Below are positions 9,273 to 22,394 of a stretch of 64,000 bases of DNA, piece after piece. The translations under genes were made by a program, and so were the position numbers. Below the pieces are notes generated by a model. That model was given only the letters and a program-made list of their open reading frames with translations, was not told the origin of the DNA and made no database searches. Within the stretch, counting starts at the first letter, position 1; every line of letters begins with the position of its first letter. Source of the DNA: Brachypodium distachyon (taxonomy: Eukaryota; Streptophyta; Magnoliopsida; Poales; Poaceae); the NCBI RefSeq assembly GCF_000005505.3, contig NC_016133.3:4278001-4342000 (forward strand), in the 5' to 3' direction.

Positions 9273-12200
9273 ATGGCTTCCTTCACAACTCTCTCTCCGA
9301 TGGCCTTTAAGTCCTCCTTCTCGCCGCTCTCCTCAACCCAGCTCGTAAGTTTTCAGGTTTCCCTTTCTCTCTATGGCACGTTAGACATAGCGGTGCTGCC
9401 ACCTCCGGTGGCCGTTGGCGCCCTCGCTGCTATGCATCAGAGTCTATATCTCGTCATCTGTCTCCCCGTACATTTAACTCGATCGCATACCTTGTCGCCG
9501 GCCGCACCCGGGGCCACCACCCATTGATGTGCGGGTGGTCTGGGTGTGGGGCCAATTAGGGCGGCTCTGAGCTGGCTTGTGGTTGTGGGCTTGTGGCTCC
9601 GCGCATGCAGTTAGGGATTCGTCGTTCCATCTGAGTGATATCGATATTGTAGCATCTTCTATTTATGTTACTACACATGTCTGGAGATTTTTTTTATTGA
9701 AGTCAGTGAGTGAGATGCATCTGAGTGATATGGATATAGTAGCATCTGAGTGATATGAATTTCTTTGTTGTTAATGTAGATTGTATGAGGGATAATTTGG
9801 ATTTTGCGCTGGTTGATTTCGTTTTTTGCTATCCATCATTTAGGGTCCTTCCACACATGGGCGAGGCACAAAAATATATCAGACATACAACATTAACCGT
9901 TTATTTTATGATTGCAAAAATGCATTCTAATGTGTTTGGTTTGTATCTTTTAATAATTCTTATAATGTTTTGTTTCTTACATTCAATATTTGCATGGGTG
10001 GATTTTCTTTGTTTTTTGGACCCACTTTAATATTTGAAATGCTCGCAAGCAGGTTTTACTATCCGAACTCATGCAAGTACAATGTCACATTACATATAAG
10101 TATAGACTGTCAAATGTGTAATAATCTTGATGCTATATATCTCTATAATAATCCAATGTTTCACGGAATGATGGAACACACGGAGGAAGATTATCAAATT
10201 AGTTCTTTATAAGAGTAAATATATAGTTAATTTTTTTCAGAAACATCTCCATACTTACATACTTAAAAAAAATAGATATTCGGGTTGTATATCTAAGTCG
10301 CATGACTTCAGTTAGGGATAAGTTGATTGTTCATCCGTTGGATCTACATTGTTTTTTAAGATTCATAACAAAAGAGAAGTGAGTGGCTCTGATACTATTG
10401 ACTAAGAAGAAAAGATTTTGCTTAAAAAATCAGGCACTTGAGATATGAACACATCCATAGATATTTGACACGCTGGTCATCAGATCGGGGAACGGGGAGG
10501 GGTCAGGCTCAAGGGGATCAGGGAAGACTCCGAAACCTCAGACAGTCTTTGCCGGCAGCGCCTTCTACCTGATCGCTACTTGCTGGCGTCCCACACGTTG
10601 AAAGGGAGGGACATGCTGGGAGAGATGACTGTCGACGACCGCGGTTGCTGGTGGCAGCAACAGTAGCTGGAGAGAGAGATGCAAAGGTTAACGACGTTTG
10701 CTCGTGTTTAGCGGCGGCACCAGGGTAGATGGACATGGCCAGAGACAGAACGGAAGCCACGTAGATGATTTGGGGTGGGTTTGGGGAACAAGGTGTCAGG
10801 TGTGAAGTGAGAAAGGAAGGAAGAGGATAAGGTGGAATTCGAAAGGTGCCCTTCGGACGAGGTCAGACAGACCTGCAAACATGAACCCCGTCGCTTGTCA
10901 TCGTCTTCAAGCGAGCGCCGCCACCCCTCCCTTCGCATCCCGCTGCCGAGCAGCGCCCCAGACCCCTCGCTCCGTCTCTCGTCTTCCTCCTCGTGCGAGC
11001 GCCTCCACCGCAGGTATCTATCTCCCCTCGTTTCTCTCGCTCCCGTCACCCCACGGACAGATCCCGCCCTTTAGCTCCCCGTTTCATCTCCTTAATATTC
11101 GCCAATTCGTAACTGAGGCAAAAATCAAGGTAGGGCGGTCGCCCTACCTTGCCCTACCGGGTCCTCCGCCCTTGCTTCCACAATTGAACTTTTCAGTCAT
11201 CTGTCAGAACAGAAAGAGTTGTGGTGTTCCTCGCAAAAAAAAAAGAGCTGTGGTGATCGAGAAGGGTATCTTACCTAATTTACAGGGATGTTCTAACGGT
11301 GGAGAGGCCTGGGAGATTTTCGATTTTCGATTTTCTTTTACATCTTTTGTACAGATTGGTTCCATTTAGTGGTTGTAGAAATATAGTTCTGACTTTTAGA
11401 TTCACTTTTTGGTTTATCAAGCCAACTTTTATGAAATGTTCTATTTGTTCAAGAAAATACTGTACTCCCTCCGTCCTGTTAATTGTCAAAATATTACATG
11501 TATCTAGACGCTTTTAGGCATAGATACATTCATATTTGGGCAAATTTGAGACAATTAATATGGGACGGAGGGAGTAGTATAAAATGAAGTTGCATGCATT
11601 GTTCAGTGCCCTTTCGATCTCCGTGGCAGTGTGTATTATTGGAGTTATATCTGAACATATTGTACCCTGTTCAGGTAATAGGATAAATGTACAAGGTGCA
11701 TTTTTTTTGCGATGCTCCACTTGGAAAAAAGCTAGCAATAGACCCTTCCGTGTGTACAGCTTATTTGGAGGAAAGAAGGAGAAAGATGAGAATGGTGACG
11801 AGGCACCATCAAAAGTAAGAGTGCTACATGCTTTTACTCTTTTAGCTTCTTCCTTGACATGGTCCAAACAGTTAAATAATAATAGCTTGAAGCATGCCTT
11901 TTGAAATGAAATCAATTGCAAATGTGTTGCATGATGTACACCTGAATCATTACAAAACTGAGTGCCATTCACTTTTTTATTTGACTAGTGAACTATGCTC
12001 AATGTAATGTCATGTCAGTGTTATAGAGATGATCAATTTAATTAATTCCTATCAGAGAAGTTTTTCTCCTTGTAAATTCTGTTGAGACCTTAAAGTCCGT
12101 CTAGAGACAGTGGTAAGCTACTGTAGCCGTGAGTCCCAGCTTTCTAGAAAATTAGCTGACGCGCTGATTCAAAATTTGAGTTATGGATAATGGTACACTA

Positions 12201-14004
12201 TACATTACGAGTCTAGATTTTTGTTATCTCCTTGAAGTTGAATAATGCAGCTCCTGAAGGGCTAAGCTTTTAGTTTGTTTGGGCACTTGAATAATGTTGC
12301 TCTCGATTTCATTGATCATGTCAAAATTTAAGCTGCATGTTCATAGTTCTCTTTGCATCCACTGTGTGAATTTTGCCATTGTTGTGTAAGATGCATAGAC
12401 TGAACTCGTCCTGTTTCATTACTGTGATGCATACGCCCAAAGTCTAGTAGGAATTTCCTTAACCATCTTATAGCACTCCCATTTTGTTGTTACTCATAGG
12501 GAGGAATCTTTGGAAATATTGGAAATATGCAAAACCTCTACGAAACTGTGAAGAAGGCTCAAATGGTTGTCCAGGTGGAGGCTGTGCGGGTGCAAAAGGA
12601 GCTTGCAGCGTACGCATTCGGATATTTGAGCGATATATCATATGTTCTTACAGAGTAGCATTTGTGTGACTTTTCAACTTCTTTTTTTAGGACTGAGATT
12701 GAGGGCTATTGTGAAGGTGAACTAATCAAGGTATGCTTGGGGAAGGAGTTTAGTCTTGTTCTCCTTAACTGCACCCTTGCTAACTGTATGCTTGCTTTGT
12801 GCTTTGAACTTAGTGGTGTACCTCTGTCAAATGACTGGTACCTTCAGGTTACTTAACAAAAATGTCAAACCGGCCAGTAAATGTCATAGCTTAATTATCA
12901 TTTGAGGTAGAAATTTCTACTGTTAACCCCGACATATTTCCTATTTTTTTGAGGTAGAATTCGCAGTTTGTGAGATCTTTACAAAGCCTTGAATACTATA
13001 TGGATTCAGCAAATTGGCATGATATACCTCTGCCGGTCTTGCCTTAGATAAAACTCTAGTGAAAGACCGTGCAGTTTTTGATGACTAGTTAACAAATATT
13101 TTGTGCAAGTGTTATATATGGAATGAAGCACTTTTTATGTTGTGGGCAGGAAGGCAGTAAAGAAAACAGTAGTTATGTGTCGAGATGTGGAAGGTTGTTG
13201 CAAAATGAAACATACTGTTACAACTTACTATTTCATATGGGAAAAATCAAATGTACATGTGCATGGTAATATTGTTTTAACTTCTGAAATGACAAAAATA
13301 ATGTGACCGCATTGTACTGCTATATGAGTTCTGGTGCTATACCTTTTAGGACCATAAGCTTGTGAAAGCTTGTTAGAACTTGTATGTTGCTTATCTACTT
13401 AGCAGACTATCCTAATTGTGCATTCTTTTTGTGTTTCTCTAAAACAGAAAATAACTTGCATTTACTTACTTCTAATGCTTGTTCTGATCATATCCGACCT
13501 GATCTTTTAACCAGGTTACACTTTCTGGAAACCAGCAACCCATAAATGTTGAAATCACGGAAGCTGCTATGGAGTTGGGCGCTGAAGTATGTATTATTTA
13601 TTTCTTATTTGACTATTTTCTTGGACGAATTCCTTCAAGTTCATGTCACATAATCATTTGCATGAGCAGATTTAATGTGCTAACTGCAAATTACAACCAA
13701 CCATGTTTAAGGCCCTTAAATGAAGCCTTTTAGCTGACGCAAACACAATCAATTTGTTGTGATTTGTGTGCTATAACTTTTCTTCACTTCCAGAAAGTCT
13801 CTGAGTTGGTCAATGAAGCCTACAAGGATGCACATCAGAGGAGCGTTCAGGTGTGAATCCTGCTGCTGCCACGACCAAAACGTGATTCTTTTCTTGAACT
13901 AACATGATTTTGTACTAATGACTCAATAGGCAATGAAGGAGAGGATGGCCGATTTGGCACAGAGCATAGGAATGCCCGCGGGCCTCGGCGACGGTCTCAA
14001 GTGA
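9273..14004 (+). CDS. STIC2: Plastid YbaB/EbfC nucleoid-associated protein (STIC2-like)
   Basis: Exons: 9273-9344 or 9273-9348, 11675-11814, 12500-12609, 12691-12730, 13515-13586, 13794-13850 and 13930-14004. The product is about 189 aa. A Ser/Thr-rich N-terminus (MASFTTLSPMAFKSSFSPLS) looks like a plastid transit peptide, followed by FRVYSLFGGKK. The conserved YbaB domain reads NMQNLYETVKKAQMVVQVEA, then EIEGYCEGELIKVTLSGNQQ and EAYKDAHQRSVQAMKERMAD, ending GMPAGLGDGLK. Family knowledge: bacterial YbaB/EbfC binds DNA, and plant STIC2 works in chloroplasts in thylakoid protein targeting with Alb3/SRP54. Exon 2 to 7 junctions are canonical and in phase. The strong exon 1 donor at 9345 leaves exon 2 out of frame, whereas a weak donor four bases on (9349) keeps frame. 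Intron 1 (2.3 kb) carries a hAT-like copy and a Stowaway MITE. Confidence 0.88.
10935..11174 (-). mobile_element. hAT-like repeat, copy B, in STIC2 intron 1
   Basis: Reverse-complement copy of the repeat at 3454. On the minus strand it starts CAAGGGCGGAGGACCC, has the same near-palindrome and the GATGAAACGG / AAAGGGCGGGATC blocks, and continues into a GC-rich part with CTGCTCGGCAGCGGGATG shared with copy A. Read on the plus strand it looks like a 5' exon followed by a donor (CACCGCAG-GTATCTATC), which suggests it may contain captured gene sequence. No paired terminus or TSD was found. Confidence 0.6.
11463..11576. mobile_element. Stowaway MITE
   Basis: Flanked by TA and bounded by CTCCCTCCGTCC and its complement GGACGGAGGGAG, with the internal block CTAGACGCTTTTAGGCATAG typical of this family. 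It lies in intron 1 of STIC2. Confidence 0.9.
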
Positions 14005-17000
14005 TGGTCTGCAGCCTGCATACTTCGCAATAATGAAAGAAGCATCTCTCAATTTTGTATTCTAGCTGTATTGAGTCATCAGTTAATCCTCTTCGTGACA
14101 TCCGTTAGTTGTGCAGTTGTGCAAGAACTGTAATTGTGAACACTTGTTTCCTTGATCATGGGCAGATCATAGTTACAACATTCGAACTAGCGTGTTGTTC
14201 TGTACCAAAAGATGCTGCTTTTGTGCTCTCTGGAAATATTTGTAAACAAATTACTGCATAGCGGAATCTGTTACGGAGTATTCTGATTAGTTTGCTACTC
14301 TGGTAGTCTGGTTCAGATATCTGTGGGCTGAGCCTGAGGTTCTATTGGTGAGATATTGCTGAGCCTAATCTGGTTGTTATTAGTATTTCCTGGACCAGTC
14401 TTAATATTTGTGGCCTAAATCCATTTCTTGGGCCCTGTTTGGATTCAATGTATTTTTTTTTTGTAGGAGCTTAGGTATTTACTTTGTTGTTCTAAAAAAA
14501 GGTATTTACTTCGCATTTGAACTAAACAACGAAACTTTACAGACAGGGTCTTGATGATGGGCTGTTGGGGGAGAAAAGAAAAGTGGTTGCTAAATAGGTA
14601 AGCAAAAATCACTTCAGAGCTGATATGATGGTTGTGGTACTATCTCCAGTTGTCTATGCTGTTTAGGTATTGACATTGTCCTTGAAGAACATCATTGATC
14701 ACTAATTTATTGCAACTGTATTATAGAACGCAACAAAATTATAATCTTATAAATGTACCTTTTTTCAGTCAAATCTACACATATGATCTCCGAGTTTTCA
14801 AGCTAAATACTCGAGAACATTTGATTGTAAATTTATGGAAGTTTGAATATACATATCGTATACATATATATACGAAGTGACAAGTTTTAACCGAAAGCAC
14901 GGCATTTAAACCGTTTTTGAACTATATAGCTCTAATATAGGTATATGTCAACATTGTGAAATTTGAATGCCGTTACAATATGTTCCCATGTGATGTGTAT
15001 GATCCAATTACGCTTGCATGCATGTGCAGTTCGATGAGGAAGTCTCAACTCTCAGTCTTTGGCCCTAATTAAGGCACGAGATTCATCATATTGTATTCAT
15101 GAAGTAACTGCACCATAGGTACTCTTTGATCCCGTAGTCATTAAGTCCGGCCAACAAACAAGATTTCGTTTTGCTCTCTCTTTTCACAATTCCTTTCCTT
15201 AGGTGGTTTGGTAATTGGTACATGGACAGACAGGTCCTGATGATCAAATGCTTGGACAAAACATACAAGTAAGCTCTAGCTGTTTAAATTCTCTTGGGAA
15301 TTAAAATTCGAGAAGTTACACAAACCAGAACACGCATGCACATTTTTTCTACACTAGTTTGTCCAATACATTTTGCTCAACAATGATAGTGGTAACAATA
15401 AGAATTTTAATTTTAACAGTTTATTAACCATAATATTATATATGATTTCTGTAATAACCGTCTTGCATGTTGTTTGTTGTACTCAGCGCCAAATGAGAGA
15501 AAAGCAAAGAAAATCTACATATGTATAATACTCGCTGTCAAATGGTAACATAAAAGCAAAGAAGATATGGCATCCACCTTTCCATCAAATCTACTTTGCT
15601 AAAACGACATTCTTCGCCATCTATATATTTCATATGCTTAGTTGCTTACACCCTTTTAGTTCTAGCATTACTAGCTGCTCTAAAATTCTTTAGTTATTCC
15701 AAATCCAAGTTCTTCTCCATAGGCTTTAAAACCCTCAAGATTCCCAAGTAGGGAGATACCTTTGTCGTCCAATGAAATGGTTGATTCTCTTTTGGCCCCT
15801 TTTGAGATAGCCCTATGTTTATATATATTCTTATGTGCTTAATTAGGGTTTATGGCAGTGATGTGAAAGGAGAATGTTGGCTCATACACATAAAGCCTTG
15901 TGTTTGAACTGGACACGTTTCTAGTCTTGATAGGTCCGATTGAGAGATTTATAAGCATTGGAGTCGATGTTGATGGTGCAAAAGTAACATGTTGAAAAGT
16001 GTGGTCCATATCTCTATGATCTTCACTATTTTATTTTAGGCATGAACTCTACTATGTTTCATACTTCTTTTTTGCTGTTTTGATTGTGAAATGCAGTTTT
16101 TTGGATGATACTGGATTCACTTATTATTTTCATAGGAAAGCATGAGCACGTAACTTTATTTCCACCTATGAGTTAAACAAGCATGGACACATGGCACAAC
16201 TTTGTATATATACTTTTGTTTTTGTATGTACACGCAGCAAAGGTGTAAGCCTTTTATTCGACATGCCGAAATAAACCTAACAAAAGTGTTGTTATCTATG
16301 AAAAAATAAACCAAATCAGTACTAGCAAAATGAAAGGTATGGACCGATTGAGACTTCGACGGGTCTAAATATCTCGGTACATCACCTGCTTTCTTCCCAA
16401 ATAACTCCATTTATTTTGTTAATGTGCTAATGATTTTGCTTTATGCAAGCCTAGCTAGGAGCTAGGACGATGGCCTCTCATAGTTTGATAGAAAGTCGCA
16501 TTTCATTAAAGCATATATTCTCATATTTATATAAACCATCCTTTTCAGCTAGTACAAAATTTGGTTGTTCTAAAAGTGTGTGATAATCTACTGCACGCAC
16601 GCATGATCAGAATTTTCTTTCTTGAGGGTTGTATTGCGTATGTGCGACACATCTGTTACAAGGAAAAATTGTAAAATCATTTTTCTATGCAGCAAAAGAG
16701 AACCTTGAAATTATTGTAATTAAACCAGCTTCATGCAGAAAGAGATCTTATAATCTGCCAATCTGGATAGTACGTCTAAATGATACTGGAGGAGATTAGC
16801 TTGCGATTATAGTACCGCTGCGGCTGAGTACAGAACATCAAGATATTAAAAGGCAAATGGTGCAACCATGACAACATTAGCCTCCTTGACAATGACAAGT
16901 TCATGGTTATGATATTACTTTGGTTAGTACTCAAGTAGTAGGCTTAACCCTGGATTTGGTCCCGAAATTTCGCTCCTTGTTCAGATCGACAGTGCCATCT

Positions 17001-17442
17001 GAAAAAGTTGATGTTTCTCATATATATCCTGATCAATTTGGCTGAGCTTTCCGCGAGCAGCCTTAATTAGTAGTTTGTGAGCCCCTTACAGATTAAGCTA
17101 ATGCTTCAAGTAGATTCTAGGGGAGCTCAGCTGATGCTCCATTGATTGATTAATCGCCATGATGTGGATCTGATGAGTCAGCTCATTTTTCAATACTAGT
17201 AGAATAAGCTAGCATTACTGTAACATATGCATGCATGTCACCTCAGGTGTTATTGTTGTAGATGTGTGCTTTGATTTAGTTTGTTTTTTGGTTCTATGCT
17301 AGCTAGCTTTGATGTAATCATGGAAAAAATAAGCTACATGAAGTTGATGACCTAACGGATTGTCTATGCATGATTTAAATTTTGGAGATTTTGGGTAGTT
17401 GACACTTGTGCCCGGCCTTTGGATTTTGCCTGCAGCAGTTAC
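14005..17442. other. Intergenic, gene-poor
   Basis: The first few hundred bases are the STIC2 3' UTR. At about 14430 there is a Tourist/Harbinger-like start (GGGCCCTGTTTGGATTCAAT) without a clear matching end. The remainder is AT-rich with no recognisable gene. Confidence 0.5.
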
Positions 17443-17570
17443 TACTCATTCCGTCCAACAAAAGATGTCTCAACTTTAACTAAATTCGAATGCATCTATG
17501 CACTAAGTCATGTTTAGATACATCCAAATTTTGACAAATTTGAGACATCTTTTGTTGGACGGAGGGAGTA
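17443..17570. mobile_element. Stowaway-like MITE
   Basis: TA-flanked element bounded by CTCATTCCGTCCAACAAAAG and CTTTTGTTGGACGGAGGGAG. The arms pair over about 30 bp, and it carries the family-like ATGTTTAGATACATCCAAAT block. Confidence 0.85.
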
Positions 17571-19072
17571 TAACATTTAATATGCATAAATAGAGTAAAT
17601 TCTGTGTCCTTAACAAAGTCATACGAAAACAATCTTATGATCACATTGCGTATTACGTAGTGGCAAAAACTCGTACAAGATGACAAAGGTTGCACCATGT
17701 TTAATCAGAATATCGAGTTTAAAATCGATTGAAACAGAATTTTAATTTTAAAAAGTCTACTTCAACATGTCACTAGAAACAAATACATCTCGCTTTCAAG
17801 AACCACCTCTTGCATTGGCGGAGAAGGTCCAGATCTTCATTCATCCGCCCTCTCGAACAAACTTGCTCGTAGAGAATTATTTAGATTGATATCGACTACA
17901 CTCAAAATTTCCGATGAACTCTATATGTAGCGTCGATTTGCAAGATTTGTAATCAGTTGGTTCAGTCACAAGTAGGGTAAAAATATTTGGATTTGTAAAT
18001 ATTTACTCGAAGGAATATGACGATGACTTAGTCTAAAAGTGACAGGCCACCGACACCAACTGAATCTTTACTCAAAATTTCCAACAAGCTTTCTATATAA
18101 CGTCGAGTTGCACGATTTGTGTAATCAGATATGATTCAGTCACGAAGAAAAGCATGCACTCCCAGGACATACAGAATTACAGATAGAGAACTCCACGCAC
18201 GCAGAACCTTAGGCACGTAGAACAGCGAAAGGTGATCCATGAACAGCCATGGGTACAGCTCGCCTTTTGTGCTGTATGGCTCTGCAACCATCTTGAAATG
18301 GTCTGCATGTGAAGAAGAAACCCGTGGAGCCTAACCACGGGCCGCTGCATCTGCGCCTGCACCGGCAGGCAGGATTGAAGGGAAAAGTGGCCACGGAATG
18401 GCTAGAAAACAGCCATCTGGACAAGGGACCAGCGCCTGACATCAGAGCAGCTCAGCACTTCAGTTGTTCGTTGCCAGCATAATCCTTAGTTATACCATAT
18501 ATGGGGAGAATTAATCTTGAAGAATTTGACCTAGTTATGCCACACCCGGACCTCTGACTTAGCGTCACATCGATGCTGGGTAATGATCAATATTTTCAAG
18601 ATGAACACTAATAAGCAATGACCAATATTTCCATACGACTTATTGAAGTCCATTGGGGTCAATTGACCTCTGTACATGTGCATGCATATGTATAGTTTGC
18701 ATCTTTAGCGGGGTTTAAGCTTTTACAATATATTTTCTGTCTCGAATTGATGAGTCCATTTGATTACCGTTAATTTCTATTTGAGTAAAATGCATCTGCA
18801 GTTTCACTATTATTGACGAGTATTGAAATGGTTCCAAATTAGTCCTAAAATTAAAAAAATTAAATATCTGGTTCCTATTTTTATTTGGGTCATTCACCAT
18901 AGGTCCTAGACTCACCCCAAAAGCGTGAAATTGTTGACTGCCCTGAGAGGGTTCTTCGCGGGAGATTTCCGGTAGGTAGCAGTAGTTCAACTTTTGCAAA
19001 AATTCCCTACAAATGGCCACGCCTCAATCAATGCTATCCACCTCATGTTCCTCTTCTGTCCTCTGCCGCCGT
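17571..19072. other. Intergenic
   Basis: No intact gene. At about 18170-18440 the minus strand has short open segments with protein-like composition (for example ELYPWLFMDHLSLFY), but they are interrupted and I recognise no family. The rest is AT-rich. Confidence 0.4.
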
Positions 19073-19418
19073 CACCGGGTTTGGGAGTTTTTTTTAGAAA
19101 CACGGTACAAACACAGACGCTCACACACGTGCATATACTCATCCCTATGAACGCATACACGCACACCCTACCCCATGAGCACCTCCGAGAGACCGAGCCG
19201 GCAATTCTTGAGAAATTGACGAAGTCACCGCATGCGCCTCGCTGTTGACGGGTACGCCACCTACCACTAAAAAAATAGCGTCGGTTAAATTCTGAAATAA
19301 ATCCAGATAAATGTGAGTACCCACGTCAAGTCTAGGACTTGAATCTGAGTAGGTTGGTTCCACCAGAGGAAACCACACCACCTAAGATAGGCTCAGTTCA
19401 CACCAGGTTTGGGAGTTT
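19073..19418 (-). mobile_element. tRNA-derived SINE with target-site duplications
   Basis: On the minus strand the element starts TGAACTGAGCCTATCTTAGG, resembling a Pol III A box. It has a B-box-like GATTCAAGTCC, then a body, and ends in CTAAAAAAAA. It is flanked by 18-bp direct repeats, CACCGGGTTTGGGAGTTT (19073-19090) and CACCAGGTTTGGGAGTTT (19401-19418), differing at one base. The body matches a high-copy grass repeat that I remember but cannot name with certainty (Au-like). Confidence 0.75.
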
Positions 19419-21648
19419 CCATGGTAGGAGAAAGGCAAAAAGAAGAGAGCAGAGCAGCAACCGCCGCAACATGTCTCGTTGTGGAGGGGCCACCACAACG
19501 GAGCTCTCTTCCCTTGAGTAGTCGCCTGCGCTTGCGGGCCATCCAGCATAGCTTCCTGGGACAGCAGCCTACTGCCGTAGGATGCCTTCCCGTCGATGCC
19601 TAGTAGAATAAGCGAGGGAAAATGGTGAGAGTCTAGAGATTAGATCGATCTCCTTACTAGGGGGTTTCCTAATAATATGTAGGCGCACGGTCATCCTATG
19701 GGGCTCCTGAACCCTCTACTAACGTGTCCGTGGGATCGCCACTCTAATGAGTTTAGGACTTGCGAAGAACAACATGCAGAAAAGTATGACCCAAATATGC
19801 AGTTTTGTAATTTTAGAACTAACTTGACACCTCACCAATAATGGTAGGACCGTGGATGCATCTTACTCTTTCTGTTTCAAGAGAACCGCTACAACCCATT
19901 TGATTACTATATTTTATTTTATTTCACTTTTATGGTAACTTCTCTATCACACCTCCCTCTTGAGGAGGAAAAATAACATATTTTCTCTTGACCTTTTATC
20001 CTGTCCACCGAGGATTGTGGATTATGAAAACATTACCTATGTTGACAGCCATTGTACATGCTCTGAGTGTGATCTATGACATAGTGGCATTGCCTTATCC
20101 CATTGGTCCATGCATTGCTTGTGGTAGCTAGCCTTGGGACAGGGCCGGGTGGTGTCAACGTCACCAGCATCATTAGCCACATGTCACTTTGTTTTCTCAT
20201 ACCTGAAGTCATGCATCTTCCAATCCCCAAGCGAGCTTGTTGCTGTTGACAGCTTAGCTAGAACCTGAGAGAAACTACAAGTTTGGTTGGCAAGTGGTGC
20301 AAGGAAACAAAGGTATATATATATATATTTGAGCAAGTCTTACCATTCCAAGGGAAGTGAATTTTTCTCTTGAAACATCCAAAGGGTGTGCATTGTCCAC
20401 AGTAACTCAATAAATCATTGATCACAAAATGCAGGAGGAACAAGTTGATCTATACCAATTCTCATCATTAACTAGTTCTTTAGTGTTAGCGTGACACCCA
20501 TTACTATAGAATACTAATGTTTTATTACTTTCCAAGTGGACAAGTTATATAAGTGTAGCATACCTGAAGGATTCCAAAAACAAACATAAAGATACAATTG
20601 CACTACCAGTTTTGTAATCAAAGACGTCACATGATGCAATTTGGCTAACAAGTGACATATTATTGATCAGAGTTTAATCAAGTCATGATATGATCTTTAT
20701 TAGACAAATAACGACCTTTTAACACATTGATAGACCACCCATGCATGGCCTCCACAAGTCTCCTCTTCTAAGTCTGAATATTAATTTATTAAAGAAAATA
20801 GAAACGGAGCGACAGGGTCTTTATTATTTATTTACTTTTACCTATAAATGTTTCTGTAAAATACCATATCCAAAAAACGACTCTTTTCCAATCTCCTTTC
20901 GATCGAGCTACCACCTTTATGAACTTGATTATCTTCTTCCACGTATAAGAGTTTGGCAGAAAGGGCATAGAGATACTTGAGGCCTTTCATGGAAGTCCAC
21001 TTCACTTTTTTTAGATAAACAACAAACTAGACAGCAACAGAACTACTGAAGTGTTACCAACTGGGGTGGAATCCAGATGAGGTACGTGCAGCTATATAGT
21101 CCAATATTATGATATTACCTAGGGAACGTAGACCAATATGGGCTCAAGGACAAAGTTGTATGTGCCTAACCCGCTAATCTGAGCAAGCTCCCAAATATTT
21201 GTCGAACATTCATTCGGAACTGGGTTAGTTGGGTTTTATACCAAAGGTATAGTTCCTGGTATTTTCTCCAGATGAAGAGAGCGGAATCGTTACCAAAGAT
21301 CGACCGGAAAAATCATTATTAATTGATGAATTAGAAAAGACTGTCCGGGAGTCATTAGAGGCTTGTACAATACATGGTGATCCCATTTAAACATCTTAAA
21401 CAAGCGGCGCAGAATTTATAATCCAATCCCGTGTCGATGTTTAAATTGCCCTTAAATTGTTCAACATACTTGGCACTCGCGCCAGCACCGAAGAAGAGTA
21501 AAGCACGTTATATCTCCAGATTAGCCATATTTTTATTTTAGTAAGTGTATTTTTTTTGTAAAAATACTATAAGTATGGTGAGTACAACATCATATCCTAC
21601 AAATGTGATGTTTAAGCTACACACGGCTCGTGCTAAACAGTAATCAGC
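19419..21648. other. Intergenic
   Basis: No recognisable gene. It contains a short TA microsatellite at 20314-20328. Several short ORFs lack any known motif. Confidence 0.5.
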
Positions 21649-21776
21649 TACTTCCTTCGTTCCAAAATAAGTCTCGTATTCTTTTCTTTCAAATGAGCAA
21701 ATCTACACAACAAAACGTGTCTAAATACATATATATCTAGATAAAATTGAGACACTTATTTTGGGACGAAAGGAGC
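21649..21776. mobile_element. Degenerate Stowaway-like MITE
   Basis: TA-flanked. The left end is CTTCCTTCGTTCCAAAATAA and the right end TTATTTTGGGACGAAAGGAG, forming a clear inverted repeat around a GTCTAAATACATATATATCT block. Confidence 0.8.
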
Positions 21777-21812
21777 AGGCACTTTTGCGGCCAATAGTAT
21801 TGAGTAACCATC

Positions 21813-22052
21813 TACTTCCTCTGTCCAACAATAAGGGACATAATAGGGTTCGGTTGACCAATCCTTTGACCAAATTACTTCATGAATATGTGACTAATGT
21901 GATCAAAATCATAACCATAAGTAAATATCTTTGAGTATGAATACAATGAATATGAATCTATGTCATATAATAATATCTTAATAGAGTAGTTTATGGTCAA
22001 AACATTGGTGAAAGAAAAACTAATACGTTCCATATTTTTTACGGAGTTAGTA
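21813..22052. mobile_element. Stowaway-like MITE, longer subfamily, degenerate
   Basis: Begins TACTTCCTCTGTCC and ends in a diverged complement (TTTTTACGGAGTTAGTA). About 240 bp with AT-rich internal sequence. The ends match imperfectly, so the boundaries are approximate. Confidence 0.5.
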
Positions 22053-22394
22053 GGCTAGATCTTCTTCCCTGTTTCAGGCAAAAGACAGTTGATGGGTTGA
22101 ACTACCGCTGCAGAGACACCTCAGCGAGCCGCGTGTCCATGAGAGGTTCATTGATGCCGTTATAAAGTGTTCCGATTGGTCTTTGCTTTTCCTCAATCTG
22201 TTTATCAGGATGACAGGATCGACTGCAAAGCGTCCAATTAATCTTGGGGACCGCCGGAAAGCCATGGCTACATCCATCCCTCTCTCGATCCCCTCTCTCC
22301 CAAAATGGAATTACGATGCATTGGATCTATATAATGATTTAGGTGTGCCTTTTTATCTTCTCAGTGGTCCAACAGGGCCTTTGAACTTCCTGCA

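Noticed and set aside
3454..11174. Copies A and B as the two inverted ends of one 7.7-kb hAT element
   Set aside because: Flanking 8-bp sequences (left CTCTGCAA-like, right CTTCCACA) do not match, no transposase is present between them, and copy B lies inside an intron of an intact gene that starts between them.
18177..18442. Possible exon on the minus strand (ELYPWLFMDHLSLFY)
   Set aside because: Interrupted by stops in the relevant frame and no family recognised.
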